NCBI RefSeq assembly: GCF_900698895.1
Contig: NZ_LR217700.1
Location: 186,001-250,000, forward strand
Direction of reading: 5' to 3'
DNA: 64,000 nt
Source: Buchnera aphidicola (Cinara curtihirsuta)
GTDB lineage: Bacteria; Pseudomonadota; Gammaproteobacteria; Enterobacterales; Enterobacteriaceae
Of the stretch, positions 52,175-62,462 are shown piece after piece; position 1 is the first letter of the stretch, and each line of letters opens with the position of its first letter. Made by a program: the position numbers and the translations under genes. The notes beneath the pieces are model-generated. The model was not told the DNA's origin, made no database searches, and saw only the letters and a program-made list of their open reading frames with translations.

Positions 52175-53461
52175 TTAATAGTGACAAATTGAATAAAATT
52201 TTTCAAAAAATAAAGGAAAAGTTTTATTTACACATGTTGGATTTAATAAAGTTACAGGTACTCCAGACAAAGCAACTAAAGAAAAACACATAGCTATTCG
52301 ATGATCATTATATGTATTTATTGTAGCATGTAAAAATTTTTTTACTGGATGAATTATTATAAAATCAGATCCTTCTTGAACGTTAGCTCCAATTTTTTTT
52401 AATTCAGTAGTCATTGCATATAAACGATCTGTTTCTTTAACTCTCCAATTGTATATATTCTTAATATGTACAAATGTGTTAGAAAATAAACCTAACATTG
52501 CAATTGTCATAGCAGCATCTGGAATATGATTACAATCTATTGTAATACCAAACAAATTATTTTTCATACAAATTAAAGAATTTTCATTCCAAATTATAGA
52601 AGCTCCCATTTTCTTTAAAACACTAACAAAATCTATATCTCCTTGTATACTATCTTTTTTTATACCATTTATTTTAACAGAACCTCCTTTTATTGCAGCG
52701 GCTGCTAAAAAATAGGTAGCAGAAGAAACATCACTTTCTATAAAATATTCCCCTGGGGAAATATATTTTTGATTTCCCTTAATATAAAAGTATTTATAAT
52801 TATCTAAAATATCTACTATAATTCCAAATTTTCTCATTAAATTAATAGTTAAATCAATATATGGTTTAGATACTAAACCACCTTCTACAACAATTTTTGT
52901 ATCTAACTGAGCTAGAGGAGCTGCTATTAACAAAGAACTCAAAAATTGACTGGATACAGTTCCATTAACGGTTATTTCTCCTCCTGAAAAACCCCCTTTT
53001 ATATATACAGGAAGATATTCTTTTTTATTTAAATAACTTATATTTGCTCCCCCTTTTTGTAAAGAATCTACCAAATGAAAAATTGGTCTTTCTTTCATTC
53101 TATCATCACCAGTTAAAATTATTTTATTTTTTTTTAAAGATAATACCGCCAATAATGGTCGAGTAGCAGTTCCGGCATTACCTAAAAATAATGTAATTTT
53201 TTTTTTTGAAAATAAAGGACCAGAAATACCTTTTATTTTACATATTGATTTATCTTTGTTTAAAAAAAATGATATACCTAATTTTAATAATGCATTTAAC
53301 ATATGATTAACATCATCACTATATAATAAATTTTTCAAAATTGTATTTCCAGTAGATAATGCAGATAATAATAATACTCGATTTGAAATACTTTTTGAAC
53401 CAGGTAAATTTAATTCACCATTAACATATTTTATTGATTTTAAAGTTAAACTTTTTTGCAT
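52175..53461 (-). CDS. aroA: EPSP synthase
   Basis: AroA joins shikimate-3-phosphate and phosphoenolpyruvate on the way to chorismate and the aromatic amino acids. PGSKSISNR near residue 20, LGNAGTATRPLLAVL near residue 92, and WRVKETDRL near residue 343 are the substrate-binding motifs. DAAMTIAML carries the catalytic Asp. The 428 residues match E. coli (427). serC ends 55 bases upstream, and the two are an operon in E. coli. Confidence 0.98.
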   Translation of the reverse strand: MQKSLTLKSIKYVNGELNLPGSKSISNRVLLLSALSTGNTILKNLLYSDDVNHMLNALLKLGISFFLNKDKSICKIKGISGPLFSKKKITLFLGNAGTATRPLLAVLSLKKNKIILTGDDRMKERPIFHLVDSLQKGGANISYLNKKEYLPVYIKGGFSGGEITVNGTVSSQFLSSLLIAAPLAQLDTKIVVEGGLVSKPYIDLTINLMRKFGIIVDILDNYKYFYIKGNQKYISPGEYFIESDVSSATYFLAAAAIKGGSVKINGIKKDSIQGDIDFVSVLKKMGASIIWNENSLICMKNNLFGITIDCNHIPDAAMTIAMLGLFSNTFVHIKNIYNWRVKETDRLYAMTTELKKIGANVQEGSDFIIIHPVKKFLHATINTYNDHRIAMCFSLVALSGVPVTLLNPTCVNKTFPLFFEKFYSICHY

Positions 53462-53516
53462 AGAAAATATTATCCTCTAATAAATAATTTCTTATATATT
53501 TTATAAAAATATTTTT

Positions 53517-54605
53517 TTAACCAAATTTTTTTTCAAAAAATTTCATGAATTTAATAAGAGATTTTACTCCTTGAATAGGCATAGCATTATAAATAGATGC
53601 TCTAATTCCTCCTAAAATAGAATGACCTTTCAATCCAAATAATCCATATTTTTCAGATTGTTCAAGAAACATATTTGTTAAATTTTTTTCTTGTAAATGA
53701 AATGTAACATTCATACGTGACTGATTAGGCGATGATATATAGTTGTTATAAAAATCAGTAGAATCTAAATACTTATATAAAATTTTTGCTTTTTTTTTAT
53801 TAATTTTTTCTATAATATTTAAACCACCTAAATTTTTTATCCATTTAAATACTAATCCTGAAACATACCATGAAAATATACTAGGAGTATTTAACATAGA
53901 TTTTGATTGCATTAACAAATTATAATTTAAAATAGAAGGAATTTTATTATTTAAATTAAATAATAAATTATTACGAATAATTACAACTGTAATACCAGCT
54001 GGACCAATATTTTTTTGAGCACAAGCATATATAATACCATACTTTTTTATATCAATTTTACGTGATAAAATAGTAGAAGAAAAATCCCCTACTACAATTT
54101 TATTATAAAATTCTGGTTCTTCAAAAATCTCTATTCCTTCAATTGTTTCATTTGGACAATAATGCAAATATGTATTTTTAGATGAAATTTTCCAATATTT
54201 AGTAGATTGAATACATATTTTTTTATTTTTTGTTAATTTTCGAACATTAATAATATTTGGTCTACAATATTTTTTTGCTTCTTCTGCAGCAGACAAAGAC
54301 CAGTATCCACTATTAATATAGTCTGGTTTTATGAATTTTTTAATAAAATTTAATGGTATAGCAGAAAATTGTCCTCTAGCTCCACCGTGACAAAATAAAA
54401 TATTATAATTTTCGGGAATATTTAATATATTTCGAAAAGTTTTTTCAATTTGCATTGTTTTTTCTATAAAAATTTTACTACGATGACTAACTTCAAGAAT
54501 TGAAAAATTAGAATTATTCCAATTAAGAAGATTTTTTTTTACTTTTAATAAAACTGATTGAGGAAGAATAGCTGGACCTGGATTAAAATTATATATTATA
54601 GACAT
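53517..54605 (-). CDS. serC: Phosphoserine aminotransferase
   Basis: SerC makes 3-phosphoserine, and also serves pyridoxine synthesis in E. coli. YNFNPGPAILP is at the N-terminus, CHGGARGQFSAIPLN follows, and the PLP Lys is in ACAQKNIGPAGITVV near residue 197. I start at ATG 54605, which aligns with E. coli and follows GGTGA by 5 bases, not at TTG 54617. The 362 residues match E. coli. No phosphoglycerate dehydrogenase gene is in the window. Confidence 0.96.
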   Translation of the reverse strand: MSIIYNFNPGPAILPQSVLLKVKKNLLNWNNSNFSILEVSHRSKIFIEKTMQIEKTFRNILNIPENYNILFCHGGARGQFSAIPLNFIKKFIKPDYINSGYWSLSAAEEAKKYCRPNIINVRKLTKNKKICIQSTKYWKISSKNTYLHYCPNETIEGIEIFEEPEFYNKIVVGDFSSTILSRKIDIKKYGIIYACAQKNIGPAGITVVIIRNNLLFNLNNKIPSILNYNLLMQSKSMLNTPSIFSWYVSGLVFKWIKNLGGLNIIEKINKKKAKILYKYLDSTDFYNNYISSPNQSRMNVTFHLQEKNLTNMFLEQSEKYGLFGLKGHSILGGIRASIYNAMPIQGVKSLIKFMKFFEKKFG

Positions 54606-54687
54606 ATTTTTCACCAATATTATTTTATTTTTTTAAAAATTCTAAATAAATTTTAAATATTTTATTTTTATTAAAAATAAAAGATTT

Positions 54688-56001
54688 TTATTTAAATGAT
54701 TTTAAAAATTTTATACCATCCATATATGGATACTGTAATACCTTTGGTATAGCTATTTTACCATTTGAACATTGAAAATTCTCTAAAATAGCAGCTAAAG
54801 TTCTTCCAACTGCTAATCCAGAACCATTAAGAGTATGTAAAAAACAATTTTTCTTCTTTTTATAATCTTTATATCTAGCATTTATTCGTCTAGATTGAAA
54901 ATCTCCAGTTAAAGAACATGAAGATACCTCTCGATATAATTTTTGTTCTGGAAACCACACTTCTAGATCATATGTTTTTTGAGAAGAAAAACCTAATTCT
55001 CCAGTACAAAGTAATATTTTTCTATATGGTAATTTTAGTAACTGTAATATTTTTTCTGCATGTTTAGTTAATATTTCTAGTGTTTCCTCAGATTTTTTAG
55101 GATGTACAATTTGTATAATTTCAACTTTATCAAACTGATGATTTCTAATTAATCCTTTAACATTTTTTCCATAAGTATTAACTTCTGATCGAAAACAAGA
55201 ACTCAAAGAAGTAAATTTTAAAGGTAATTCATTAGGTAAAATTATTTTATTTTGTACTAAGTTAATTAAAGGCACTTCTGATGTAGGTATTAAAAATAAA
55301 TTATTATATTTATTTTTTTGATGATTATTATGCATAGAATATGTATGAAATAAATCTTTTTTAAATTTAGGCAATTGTCCAGTACCATACATAGATTGTT
55401 CTTTAACAATGTAAGGTACATATACTTCTTCATATCCGTGTAATTTAGTTTGTACATCTAACATAAATTGACCCAAAGCACGATGTAACTGAGCAATAGA
55501 TCCTTTTATTATCGTATATCCTGATCCTGAAATAATAGAAGCTGTTTTCCAATCTAATCCTTTTAATTTATTTCCAATTTCTATATGATTCATAATAGAA
55601 AAATTATATTTTTTTTTTTTACCCCAATGACAAATCTCTTTATTATTTTTATCTCCTATACCAACAGGTATATCTTTATATGGTATATTAGGAATAATAC
55701 TTAATATTTTAAGTATTTTATCTTTAATTTTTTCTAGTTTTTTTTTTAAACGATCAATAAAATTACGAGAATAAATAAGTTGATTTTTAAAAATATCAAT
55801 TTCATGATAAATACTTTTTCTATATAATAGATGTTTAGATAATCGCTTATGTTCTGATATTTTTATTTCACTATTTATTTGTAATTTTTTACGTTTTTTC
55901 TCTAACTCTTTAAGTTTAGATACATCTAATAAAAAATTTCTTTTTTTTAATTGCTTTTTAAAAAAAGAATAATTTTTTTTAATTTTATTAAAATTTAACA
56001 T
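54688..56001 (-). CDS. serS: Seryl-tRNA synthetase
   Basis: SerS charges tRNA-Ser and selenocysteine tRNA. The first 110 residues form the long antiparallel coiled coil, very lysine-rich here. Motif 2 has FRSEVNTYGKNVKGLIRNHQF and motif 3 GSGLAVGRTLAAILEN. The 437 residues compare with 430. Twelve T in a row (plus strand 55609-55620) encode a lysine stretch in frame. Confidence 0.97.
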   Translation of the reverse strand: MLNFNKIKKNYSFFKKQLKKRNFLLDVSKLKELEKKRKKLQINSEIKISEHKRLSKHLLYRKSIYHEIDIFKNQLIYSRNFIDRLKKKLEKIKDKILKILSIIPNIPYKDIPVGIGDKNNKEICHWGKKKKYNFSIMNHIEIGNKLKGLDWKTASIISGSGYTIIKGSIAQLHRALGQFMLDVQTKLHGYEEVYVPYIVKEQSMYGTGQLPKFKKDLFHTYSMHNNHQKNKYNNLFLIPTSEVPLINLVQNKIILPNELPLKFTSLSSCFRSEVNTYGKNVKGLIRNHQFDKVEIIQIVHPKKSEETLEILTKHAEKILQLLKLPYRKILLCTGELGFSSQKTYDLEVWFPEQKLYREVSSCSLTGDFQSRRINARYKDYKKKKNCFLHTLNGSGLAVGRTLAAILENFQCSNGKIAIPKVLQYPYMDGIKFLKSFK

Positions 56002-56326
56002 AGCACCTAGATCTTTTAATCTGTAAGTTTTTAAGAAAAATATAAGTATTTATTAGATATATATTTTAAATATAAAAATTACTTAATTAATTAAATTAAT
56101 AAATAAAATATATTTTTTTATTTTTATAATAAAAATTTAAATAAATATTCAATAAAAATAAATATATATAATACATAATTTTTATTATTACAAAAATATT
56201 AAAATAATAAAATTATATTATAGAATAATAATTCTATTATTATACACAAATACTAATTTTATTATATTAACTATTTTTATTTAAAAATATTTTAAATAAA
56301 AATACATTTTTAAAAATAGGTACATT
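56002..56326. other. Gene-free divergent region serS/trxB
   Basis: These 325 bases contain only AT-rich sequence and short AT palindromes. No promoter or RNA gene can be called with confidence. In E. coli the cydDC and aat genes lie near here; nothing of them is visible. Confidence 0.45.
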
Positions 56327-57292
56327 ATGAAAAAAACAGAAAATAAACATGTACAATTAATTATTATAGGCTCCGGTCCAGCTGGATATACAGCTGCAAT
56401 TTATTCTTCTAGAGCTAATATCAATACTATGTTAATAACTGGTCCAAAACCTGGAGGACAATTAATACAAACTAATGAAATAGAAAATTGGCCGGGTGAT
56501 TATAAAAATCTTAGCGGAATTAAATTGATGGATCGTATGTTAAATCATGTAAAAAAATTTTCTATTAATATTAAAAATGATATTATTAAATCTGTAAATT
56601 TTAAAAAATATCCATTTGAATTATACGGAGAAGAAAATATTTATTTAAGTAAATCTATTATTATAGCAACTGGATCTTCTACAAAATTATTGAATATTCC
56701 CGCAGAAAATGTATATATGGGTAAAGGAGTTTCAACTTGTGCAATATGTGATGGATTTTTTTATAAAAATCAAAATATAGCAGTTGTAGGAGGTGGAAAT
56801 TCAGCTCTTGAAGAAACAATATATTTATCAAATATCGCTCAAAAAGTACATTTAATTCATCGTCGTGATCAATTTCGAGCAGATAAGATATTAATTAATA
56901 GATTATATAATCAAATAAAAAATAATAATAATATTATAATTCACTTTAATTCTTATATTTTAGATATATTAGGAAATAATAAAATAGTAAATAAAATTCA
57001 AATTTATTCTAAAACTGAAAAAAAAGAATATCCAATTAATGTATCTGGTTTATTTATTGCTATTGGTCATATTCCAAATTCTGAAATATTTTCTAAATAT
57101 ATTGACATTGAAAATAATTATGTAAAAATTGGTTATAATGATTTAATGAAAACTCAAACTAGTATACCTGGTATATTTGCTGCTGGTGATATATCAGATA
57201 ATATTTATAGACAAGCTATAACCGCTTCTGCAAGCGGATGTATGGCAGCAATAGATGTAGAAAAATATTTAAGTATTAATAAATATAATTAA
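56327..57292 (+). CDS. trxB: Thioredoxin reductase
   Basis: TrxB reduces thioredoxin with NADPH. The FAD motif GSGPAGYTAAIYSSRA is near residue 15, the redox-active pair is in CAICDG near residue 138, the NADPH motif GGGNSALEE follows it, and GIFAAGDISDN is near the C-terminus. The 321 residues match E. coli. infA follows after 33 bases. Confidence 0.98.
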   Translation: MKKTENKHVQLIIIGSGPAGYTAAIYSSRANINTMLITGPKPGGQLIQTNEIENWPGDYKNLSGIKLMDRMLNHVKKFSINIKNDIIKSVNFKKYPFELYGEENIYLSKSIIIATGSSTKLLNIPAENVYMGKGVSTCAICDGFFYKNQNIAVVGGGNSALEETIYLSNIAQKVHLIHRRDQFRADKILINRLYNQIKNNNNIIIHFNSYILDILGNNKIVNKIQIYSKTEKKEYPINVSGLFIAIGHIPNSEIFSKYIDIENNYVKIGYNDLMKTQTSIPGIFAAGDISDNIYRQAITASASGCMAAIDVEKYLSINKYN

Positions 57293-57325
57293 ATATATTT
57301 TTAAAAATTAATTTTAGGAGTTTAA

Positions 57326-57541
57326 ATGAAAGAAAAAAACATAGAAATGCAAGGAGTAGTAATAGATACTTTACCAAATACTATGTTTAAAGTTGAATTA
57401 GAAAATAAACATATTATTATTGCTCATATATCAGGAAAAATGAGAAAAAATTATATAAGAATTTTAACAGGTGATAAAGTTACTTTAGAAATAACACCGT
57501 ATGATCTTAGTAAAGGTAGAATTATTTTTAGAAGCAGATAA
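57326..57541 (+). CDS. infA: Translation initiation factor IF-1
   Basis: IF-1 binds the ribosomal A site during initiation. It is a single S1/OB domain of 71 residues against 72 in E. coli: [31 protein letters not shown] and [18 protein letters not shown]. An AGGAG site (57316-57320) lies 5 bases before the start, one of the strongest in the window. Confidence 0.97.
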   Translation: MKEKNIEMQGVVIDTLPNTMFKVELENKHIIIAHISGKMRKNYIRILTGDKVTLEITPYDLSKGRIIFRSR

Positions 57542-57707
57542 ATTATCTATATAATTTTAATTTTATAAAATATAAATAAAATATATTTTTATATAAATTG
57601 TATATTATAATAATATTATTTTTTATTATTAAATTTATATCTATATATAAAATTATATTTTTATAAAAATATAATTTTTTTTATAAATTAAAAAAATTAG
57701 GATTATT

Positions 57708-59426
57708 ATGCGTACAAAATATTGCGGGGAAATAAAATTAAAAGATGTTAATAATATAATTACAATATGTGGTTGGGTTAAAAAAAAGAGATTATTAAAA
57801 AATATAATTTTTGTTGATATTAGAGATATAACTGGAACCATACAAGTTGTTTTTAATAAAAATCATAATTCTTATTTTGATTTAGCTTTAACTTTAAGAA
57901 ATGATTTTTGTGTACAAATTAAAGGTCTAGTTACTATAAAAAAATCAAAAAAGCTTCCTAAAGAACAAAAAACAGAAAAAATAATTGAAGTAATTGCGTT
58001 TAAATTAAAAATTTTTAATGGTACCTTACCTATTCCTTTAGATTATAATAAAATAAATAAAGAAGATATACGATTTAAATTTCGTTATCTAGATTTACGT
58101 CGTAATAAAATGTTAAGAAATATAAAAATAAGAAGTGATATTACTACATTAATTAGAAAATTTTTCATAAATAAAAATTTTTTAGAAATTGAAACTCCTA
58201 TTCTTACTAAATCTACTCCAGAAGGAGCATCAGACTATTTAGTTAATAGTCGTTTACATCCTGGAAAATATTATGCTTTACCGCAATCTCCCCAATTATT
58301 TAAACAATTATTAATGATATCAGGAATAGATCGGTATTATCAAATTGCAAAATGTTTTCGAGATGAAGATTTAAGATCAGATCGACAACCAGAATTTACA
58401 CAAATAGATATTGAAATAGCTTTTAAAGAAACAGAATTTTTACAAAACTTAATAAATAAGTTAATCTGTAAACTATGGTTATCTATAAAAGAAGTTCAAT
58501 TAAAAAAAATCCAAAAAATGAGTTATAATGAAAGTTTACTTAAATATGGAACAGATAAACCAGATTTAAGAAATCCTATTCAATTCATTGAATTAAGTAA
58601 TTTATTTTTAAATAAAAATTATGAATATTTATTCCCTTGGTTAAAAACCAATCAAATAAATAGAATTATTGCCATTAAAATTTCACACGGAATAAAACTT
58701 ATTTCTAATAAAAAAATAAATGTTTACAAAAAATTTTCAGAAAAATTAAAAGCAAATCAATTTATATGTATGAAAGTTATTAATATGAAAAATTACATTA
58801 TAAATATTAATCAAATTATTGATATCAAGATTAATAAAAATATATTAAAAAAAATATTTTTTAGTACTTCTGTAAACAATGGAGATTTATTATTTATAAT
58901 AGCGGAAAAAATAAATTTAGCAAATAAAATATTAAGTGAATTAAGATTAAAAATAGGAATTGATTTTAAAATAACAGATCTAAAAAAAACATGTCCTATT
59001 TGGATTATAGATTTTCCTCTCTTTAAAAGAGATAAAAAAAATAATTTAAAATCTGTTCATCATCCATTCACATCTCCTAAAAATAATATTAAAGATATTT
59101 TCTCTATTGATCCATTACAAATTATATCTAGTGCATTTGATTTGGTTATTAATGGTTATGAAATAGGAGGAGGTTCTAGAAGAATAAATAATAAAAAAAT
59201 ACAAAATCAAATTTTTGATTTACTTAAAATCAAGAAAAGAACAAAAAAAGAAAAATTTGGTTTTTTTCTTAAAGCATTAGAATATGGAACTCCACCTCAT
59301 TCTGGTTTAGCTTTAGGTTTAGATCGTTTAACTATGTTATTAACAAATAGTAATACTATTACAGATGTAATAGCATTTCCAAAAACTAATTCTGCAACTT
59401 GTTTAATGACAGGCGCTCCTTGTTAA
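57708..59426 (+). CDS. aspS: Aspartyl-tRNA synthetase
   Basis: AspS charges tRNA-Asp (class II). An N-terminal OB anticodon domain (GWVKKKR) is followed by [19 protein letters not shown], motif 2 [21 protein letters not shown], the bacterial insertion domain (shortened and diverged) and motif 3 [12 protein letters not shown]. The 572 residues compare with 590. A perfect Shine-Dalgarno sequence lies right after its stop. Confidence 0.97.
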   Translation: MRTKYCGEIKLKDVNNIITICGWVKKKRLLKNIIFVDIRDITGTIQVVFNKNHNSYFDLALTLRNDFCVQIKGLVTIKKSKKLPKEQKTEKIIEVIAFKLKIFNGTLPIPLDYNKINKEDIRFKFRYLDLRRNKMLRNIKIRSDITTLIRKFFINKNFLEIETPILTKSTPEGASDYLVNSRLHPGKYYALPQSPQLFKQLLMISGIDRYYQIAKCFRDEDLRSDRQPEFTQIDIEIAFKETEFLQNLINKLICKLWLSIKEVQLKKIQKMSYNESLLKYGTDKPDLRNPIQFIELSNLFLNKNYEYLFPWLKTNQINRIIAIKISHGIKLISNKKINVYKKFSEKLKANQFICMKVINMKNYIININQIIDIKINKNILKKIFFSTSVNNGDLLFIIAEKINLANKILSELRLKIGIDFKITDLKKTCPIWIIDFPLFKRDKKNNLKSVHHPFTSPKNNIKDIFSIDPLQIISSAFDLVINGYEIGGGSRRINNKKIQNQIFDLLKIKKRTKKEKFGFFLKALEYGTPPHSGLALGLDRLTMLLTNSNTITDVIAFPKTNSATCLMTGAPC

Positions 59427-59427
59427 G

Positions 59428-59435
59428 AAGGAGGT
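59428..59435 (+). promoter_or_regulatory. Orphan Shine-Dalgarno sequence after aspS
   Basis: AAGGAGGT is fully complementary to the end of the 16S rRNA in this window (ACCTCCTTA). It begins one base after the aspS stop, and no start codon follows at a usable distance; yebC begins 91 bases further on and has its own GAGGA. In E. coli nudB lies between aspS and yebC, so this looks like the leftover ribosome site of a lost gene. Confidence 0.6.
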
Positions 59436-59526
59436 AATTAAAAAATATAATTTTTATTATTTTTATATATAAATATAAAATATATTTATTTTCTTTAAAA
59501 AGTATTTTTTTCAAAAATGAGGATAC

Positions 59527-60249
59527 ATGGCCGGACATAGCAAATGGGCAAATACAAAACATAGAAAAAATGCTCAGGATATAAAAAAAAGTAAAATTTT
59601 TACTAAAATAATAAGAGAAATTACACTTTCTAGTAAGAAATACGGATCAAATATAAATAAAAATTTTAAATTAAGAACTATTTTAGAAAAAGCACATACA
59701 TTTAATGTAAGTAAAAAATTAATAAAACAAGCCTTAATAAGGGGTGAAGGAGGAAACAAAAAAAATGTTTTTCATACAATGAAATATGCAGGATATAGTT
59801 CAAATGGAATTGTAATTATTATACATTGTAATACTGATAATAGCAATAGAACGGTTTCAAAAATAAGAAATATATTTTCCTTAAATAAAGGAAAACTAAC
59901 AAAATATAATAATATTAAATATTTATTTAATTTCTTTTATATAATAAAAGTTAAGATTAATGCACATAATAAAAATATTATTTACAATCTTATCAATGAA
60001 AATAAAATTATATTCTCTAAAAAAAAACATACAGATTATATTAAAATAACTATAAAAATAAAAAAATTTAAAAAAATAAAAAATATTTTTTTATCTCATT
60101 CTATTATATTTAGTAATATAAGTACACTTATTACTCCAAAAGTAATACGTAATATTGATATTATTAATAGAGAAAAAATAATAAATATGATTAATTCATT
60201 AAAAAAATTAAAAGAAACTATTTATATAACTCATAACATGAGTTTATAA
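59527..60249 (+). CDS. yebC: YebC family regulator/translation factor
   Basis: YebC/TACO1 family proteins have been described as transcriptional regulators and, more recently, as factors helping ribosomes at difficult proline stretches. [18 protein letters not shown] is the family signature and RGEGGNK follows near residue 75. The 240 residues compare with 246. The last 110 residues are much diverged and lysine/isoleucine-rich. ruvC, next to it in E. coli, is absent. Confidence 0.93.
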   Translation: MAGHSKWANTKHRKNAQDIKKSKIFTKIIREITLSSKKYGSNINKNFKLRTILEKAHTFNVSKKLIKQALIRGEGGNKKNVFHTMKYAGYSSNGIVIIIHCNTDNSNRTVSKIRNIFSLNKGKLTKYNNIKYLFNFFYIIKVKINAHNKNIIYNLINENKIIFSKKKHTDYIKITIKIKKFKKIKNIFLSHSIIFSNISTLITPKVIRNIDIINREKIINMINSLKKLKETIYITHNMSL

Positions 60250-60661
60250 AAAAAATACAATATTATTAAATTAATTAATTATTAATTTTAATTTTATCTA
60301 AAAATATTTATAAAATTAATTATAAATATTTACATATTATTTTTTATATAAAATTATTTTTAATAAATATATTTTTATTTTTCTCAATATATATTATTAA
60401 CTGAATTGACTATATATGATAAACAATTTAATTTTTTATTTAAACTTATTAATACTATAAAATTTTTTTTGAAAATATTATTTTTACAATAAAAATTATT
60501 GTTTTTAAAATATCATTTTAAATTTTATAAAAAAATATTTTTTTAATATAAAATATTATATATATTTAATTATATTTTTATATTTAATAAAATAAATATG
60601 TTTAATCATATTTAGTCAAAACAGAATTTATGTAGTTCTTACTATGAATATAAAAATATTT
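60250..60661. other. Convergent spacer yebC/pykA with orphan promoter-like element
   Basis: These 412 bases carry no open frame. On the plus strand TTGACT (60406-60411) is followed after 17 bases by TAATTT (60429-60434). A 7-bp hairpin (60486-60502) followed by TTTT lies about 50 bases downstream of the expected start. That would give a transcript of 65-70 bases with no known match. It may be chance in AT-rich DNA. Confidence 0.3.
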
Positions 60662-62101
60662 TTATTTTACATTTAAAATTTTATAAGAATTAACTAATGG
60701 AAAGTTATATTTTTTATTATTTTTTATCACAATAATTGTATTATTTTTTTTTAATAGTTTTTTATCTTTAAGTAATTGTATTGTAGTATTAGTAGCATAT
60801 TTATTTTTTAATTTATTGTCTAGATATATTGGAACAACACCTCTATATAATGCTGATAAACGAAGTTTTCTAAAGGAATCGGATATATAAAAAATAGGCA
60901 AACCTGATGTAATTCTTGAAGTTAATAATGCAATTTCATTAGATGTTAATATAATAACAACAGCAGAAACATTTTTTAAATGATTAGCAGAATACATAGC
61001 TGACATAGATATTGTTTCAGATATATTATCAAATTTTTCATTTAAACGATGTTTAGAAATATTTACACATGGTAACTTTTCAGCGCCTATACAAATTTTT
61101 GACATAGTCTGAATAGTAATTTCAGGAAAATTACCCGACGCTGTTTCTGCTGATAACATAACTGCATCAGTTCCATCTAAAACAGAATTAGCTACATCCA
61201 TAACTTCTGCTCGAGTTGGAAAAGGATTAATAATCATAGATTCCATCATTTGAGTAGCTGTTATAGCTATCCGATTTAATTTTCTTGTCATTTTAATTAA
61301 TTTTTTTTGTATTCCTATTAATTGATGATCACCAATTTCAACTCCTAAATCACCTCTAGCAATCATAATTGCATCAGATTCCAAAATAATATCTTTCATT
61401 ATTTGATCAGAAGATATTGCTTCTGCACGTTCAATCTTAGCAATAATTTTTGCTTTACTACCAGCTTTTCTTATTAGTAATCGAGCTTTTTTTAAATCTA
61501 AAGCAGATCTTGGAAAAGATACAGCTAAATAATCTACATTAATCATAGCCGCTAATTTTATATCCTCTTTATCTTTTTTAGTTAAAGCGGATGCTGATAA
61601 CCCCCCTCCAAGTTTATTTAAACCTTTATTATCTGATAAATATCCACCTATAATTACTTTTGTAAAAACTTTTGTATTATTTGTTTTTATAACTTTTAAT
61701 TGTATTTTTCCATCATCTAGTAATAAAATATCATTATGAAATACTTCATTTGGAAGATTAATGTAATTAATACCTACGGAATTTTCATTTCCCTTATTTT
61801 TAGGTATATTTAAATCTAATAAAAAATTATCTCCATTTTTTAAAAAAATTTTTTTTTCTTTAAAACTAGAAATGCGTATTTTAGGACCTTGTAAATCACC
61901 TATTAATGCTATAGAACAATTTAATTCTTTTTCTATTAATCGAATTCTATTAACTCGATTAATATGATCTTGAGCTATACCATGAGAAAAATTTAATCTT
62001 AATACATTTACACCTGATCTTATTATTTTTCTTAAAATATTTTCATTATCCGTTGAAGGGCCTAAAGTAGAAATAATTTTTGTTCTTCTAATAGAATTCA
62101 T
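60662..62101 (-). CDS. pykA: Pyruvate kinase II
   Basis: Pyruvate kinase makes pyruvate and ATP from phosphoenolpyruvate. RTKIISTLGPSTDN is at the N-terminus, LNFSHG holds substrate contacts, IIAKIERAEAI carries the key Lys and Glu, and MIARGDLGVEIG and ITATQMMESMI follow. The 479 residues and the position next to zwf point to PykA (480) and not PykF. Confidence 0.97.
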   Translation of the reverse strand: MNSIRRTKIISTLGPSTDNENILRKIIRSGVNVLRLNFSHGIAQDHINRVNRIRLIEKELNCSIALIGDLQGPKIRISSFKEKKIFLKNGDNFLLDLNIPKNKGNENSVGINYINLPNEVFHNDILLLDDGKIQLKVIKTNNTKVFTKVIIGGYLSDNKGLNKLGGGLSASALTKKDKEDIKLAAMINVDYLAVSFPRSALDLKKARLLIRKAGSKAKIIAKIERAEAISSDQIMKDIILESDAIMIARGDLGVEIGDHQLIGIQKKLIKMTRKLNRIAITATQMMESMIINPFPTRAEVMDVANSVLDGTDAVMLSAETASGNFPEITIQTMSKICIGAEKLPCVNISKHRLNEKFDNISETISMSAMYSANHLKNVSAVVIILTSNEIALLTSRITSGLPIFYISDSFRKLRLSALYRGVVPIYLDNKLKNKYATNTTIQLLKDKKLLKKNNTIIVIKNNKKYNFPLVNSYKILNVK

Positions 62102-62462
62102 TATATATTAATCCTGTTTATAGTTATATTTAATCTTTAAAAAAATAATTAACTTTACTTATTTCTTAATGTAAATATTATTATAATTAATATTAAAAAA
62201 AATACTTTAATTATATTTAGTATAAATATAATAATTTATTATTTTTTTTATTTTATAAAATTTATTATATATAATTAGTTTTTTATTAAAAAATAAAATA
62301 TAATTAATTATAAATGAAAAAAACAAAATATATATATTTATATTTAAAAATATTTTATTTTTAATATAATTTTTTTTATTAACAAAATATATTTTTTTGT
62401 TTAAAAAAAAATTTATATAATAATTATATATATTCTTATGTATAATGTATCAGGGTTAAAAT
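62102..62462. other. Gene-free divergent region pykA/zwf
   Basis: These 361 bases separate divergent pykA and zwf. In E. coli hexR lies here; it is absent. A TATAAT at 62441-62446 sits too close to the zwf ribosome site (AGGG, 62452-62455) to be its -10 box. No operator or RNA gene is visible. Confidence 0.45.

Noticed and set aside
62441..62446. TATAAT before zwf as a promoter
   Set aside because: A start point 6-8 bases downstream would fall inside the zwf ribosome-binding site, and there is no -35 box at the right distance.
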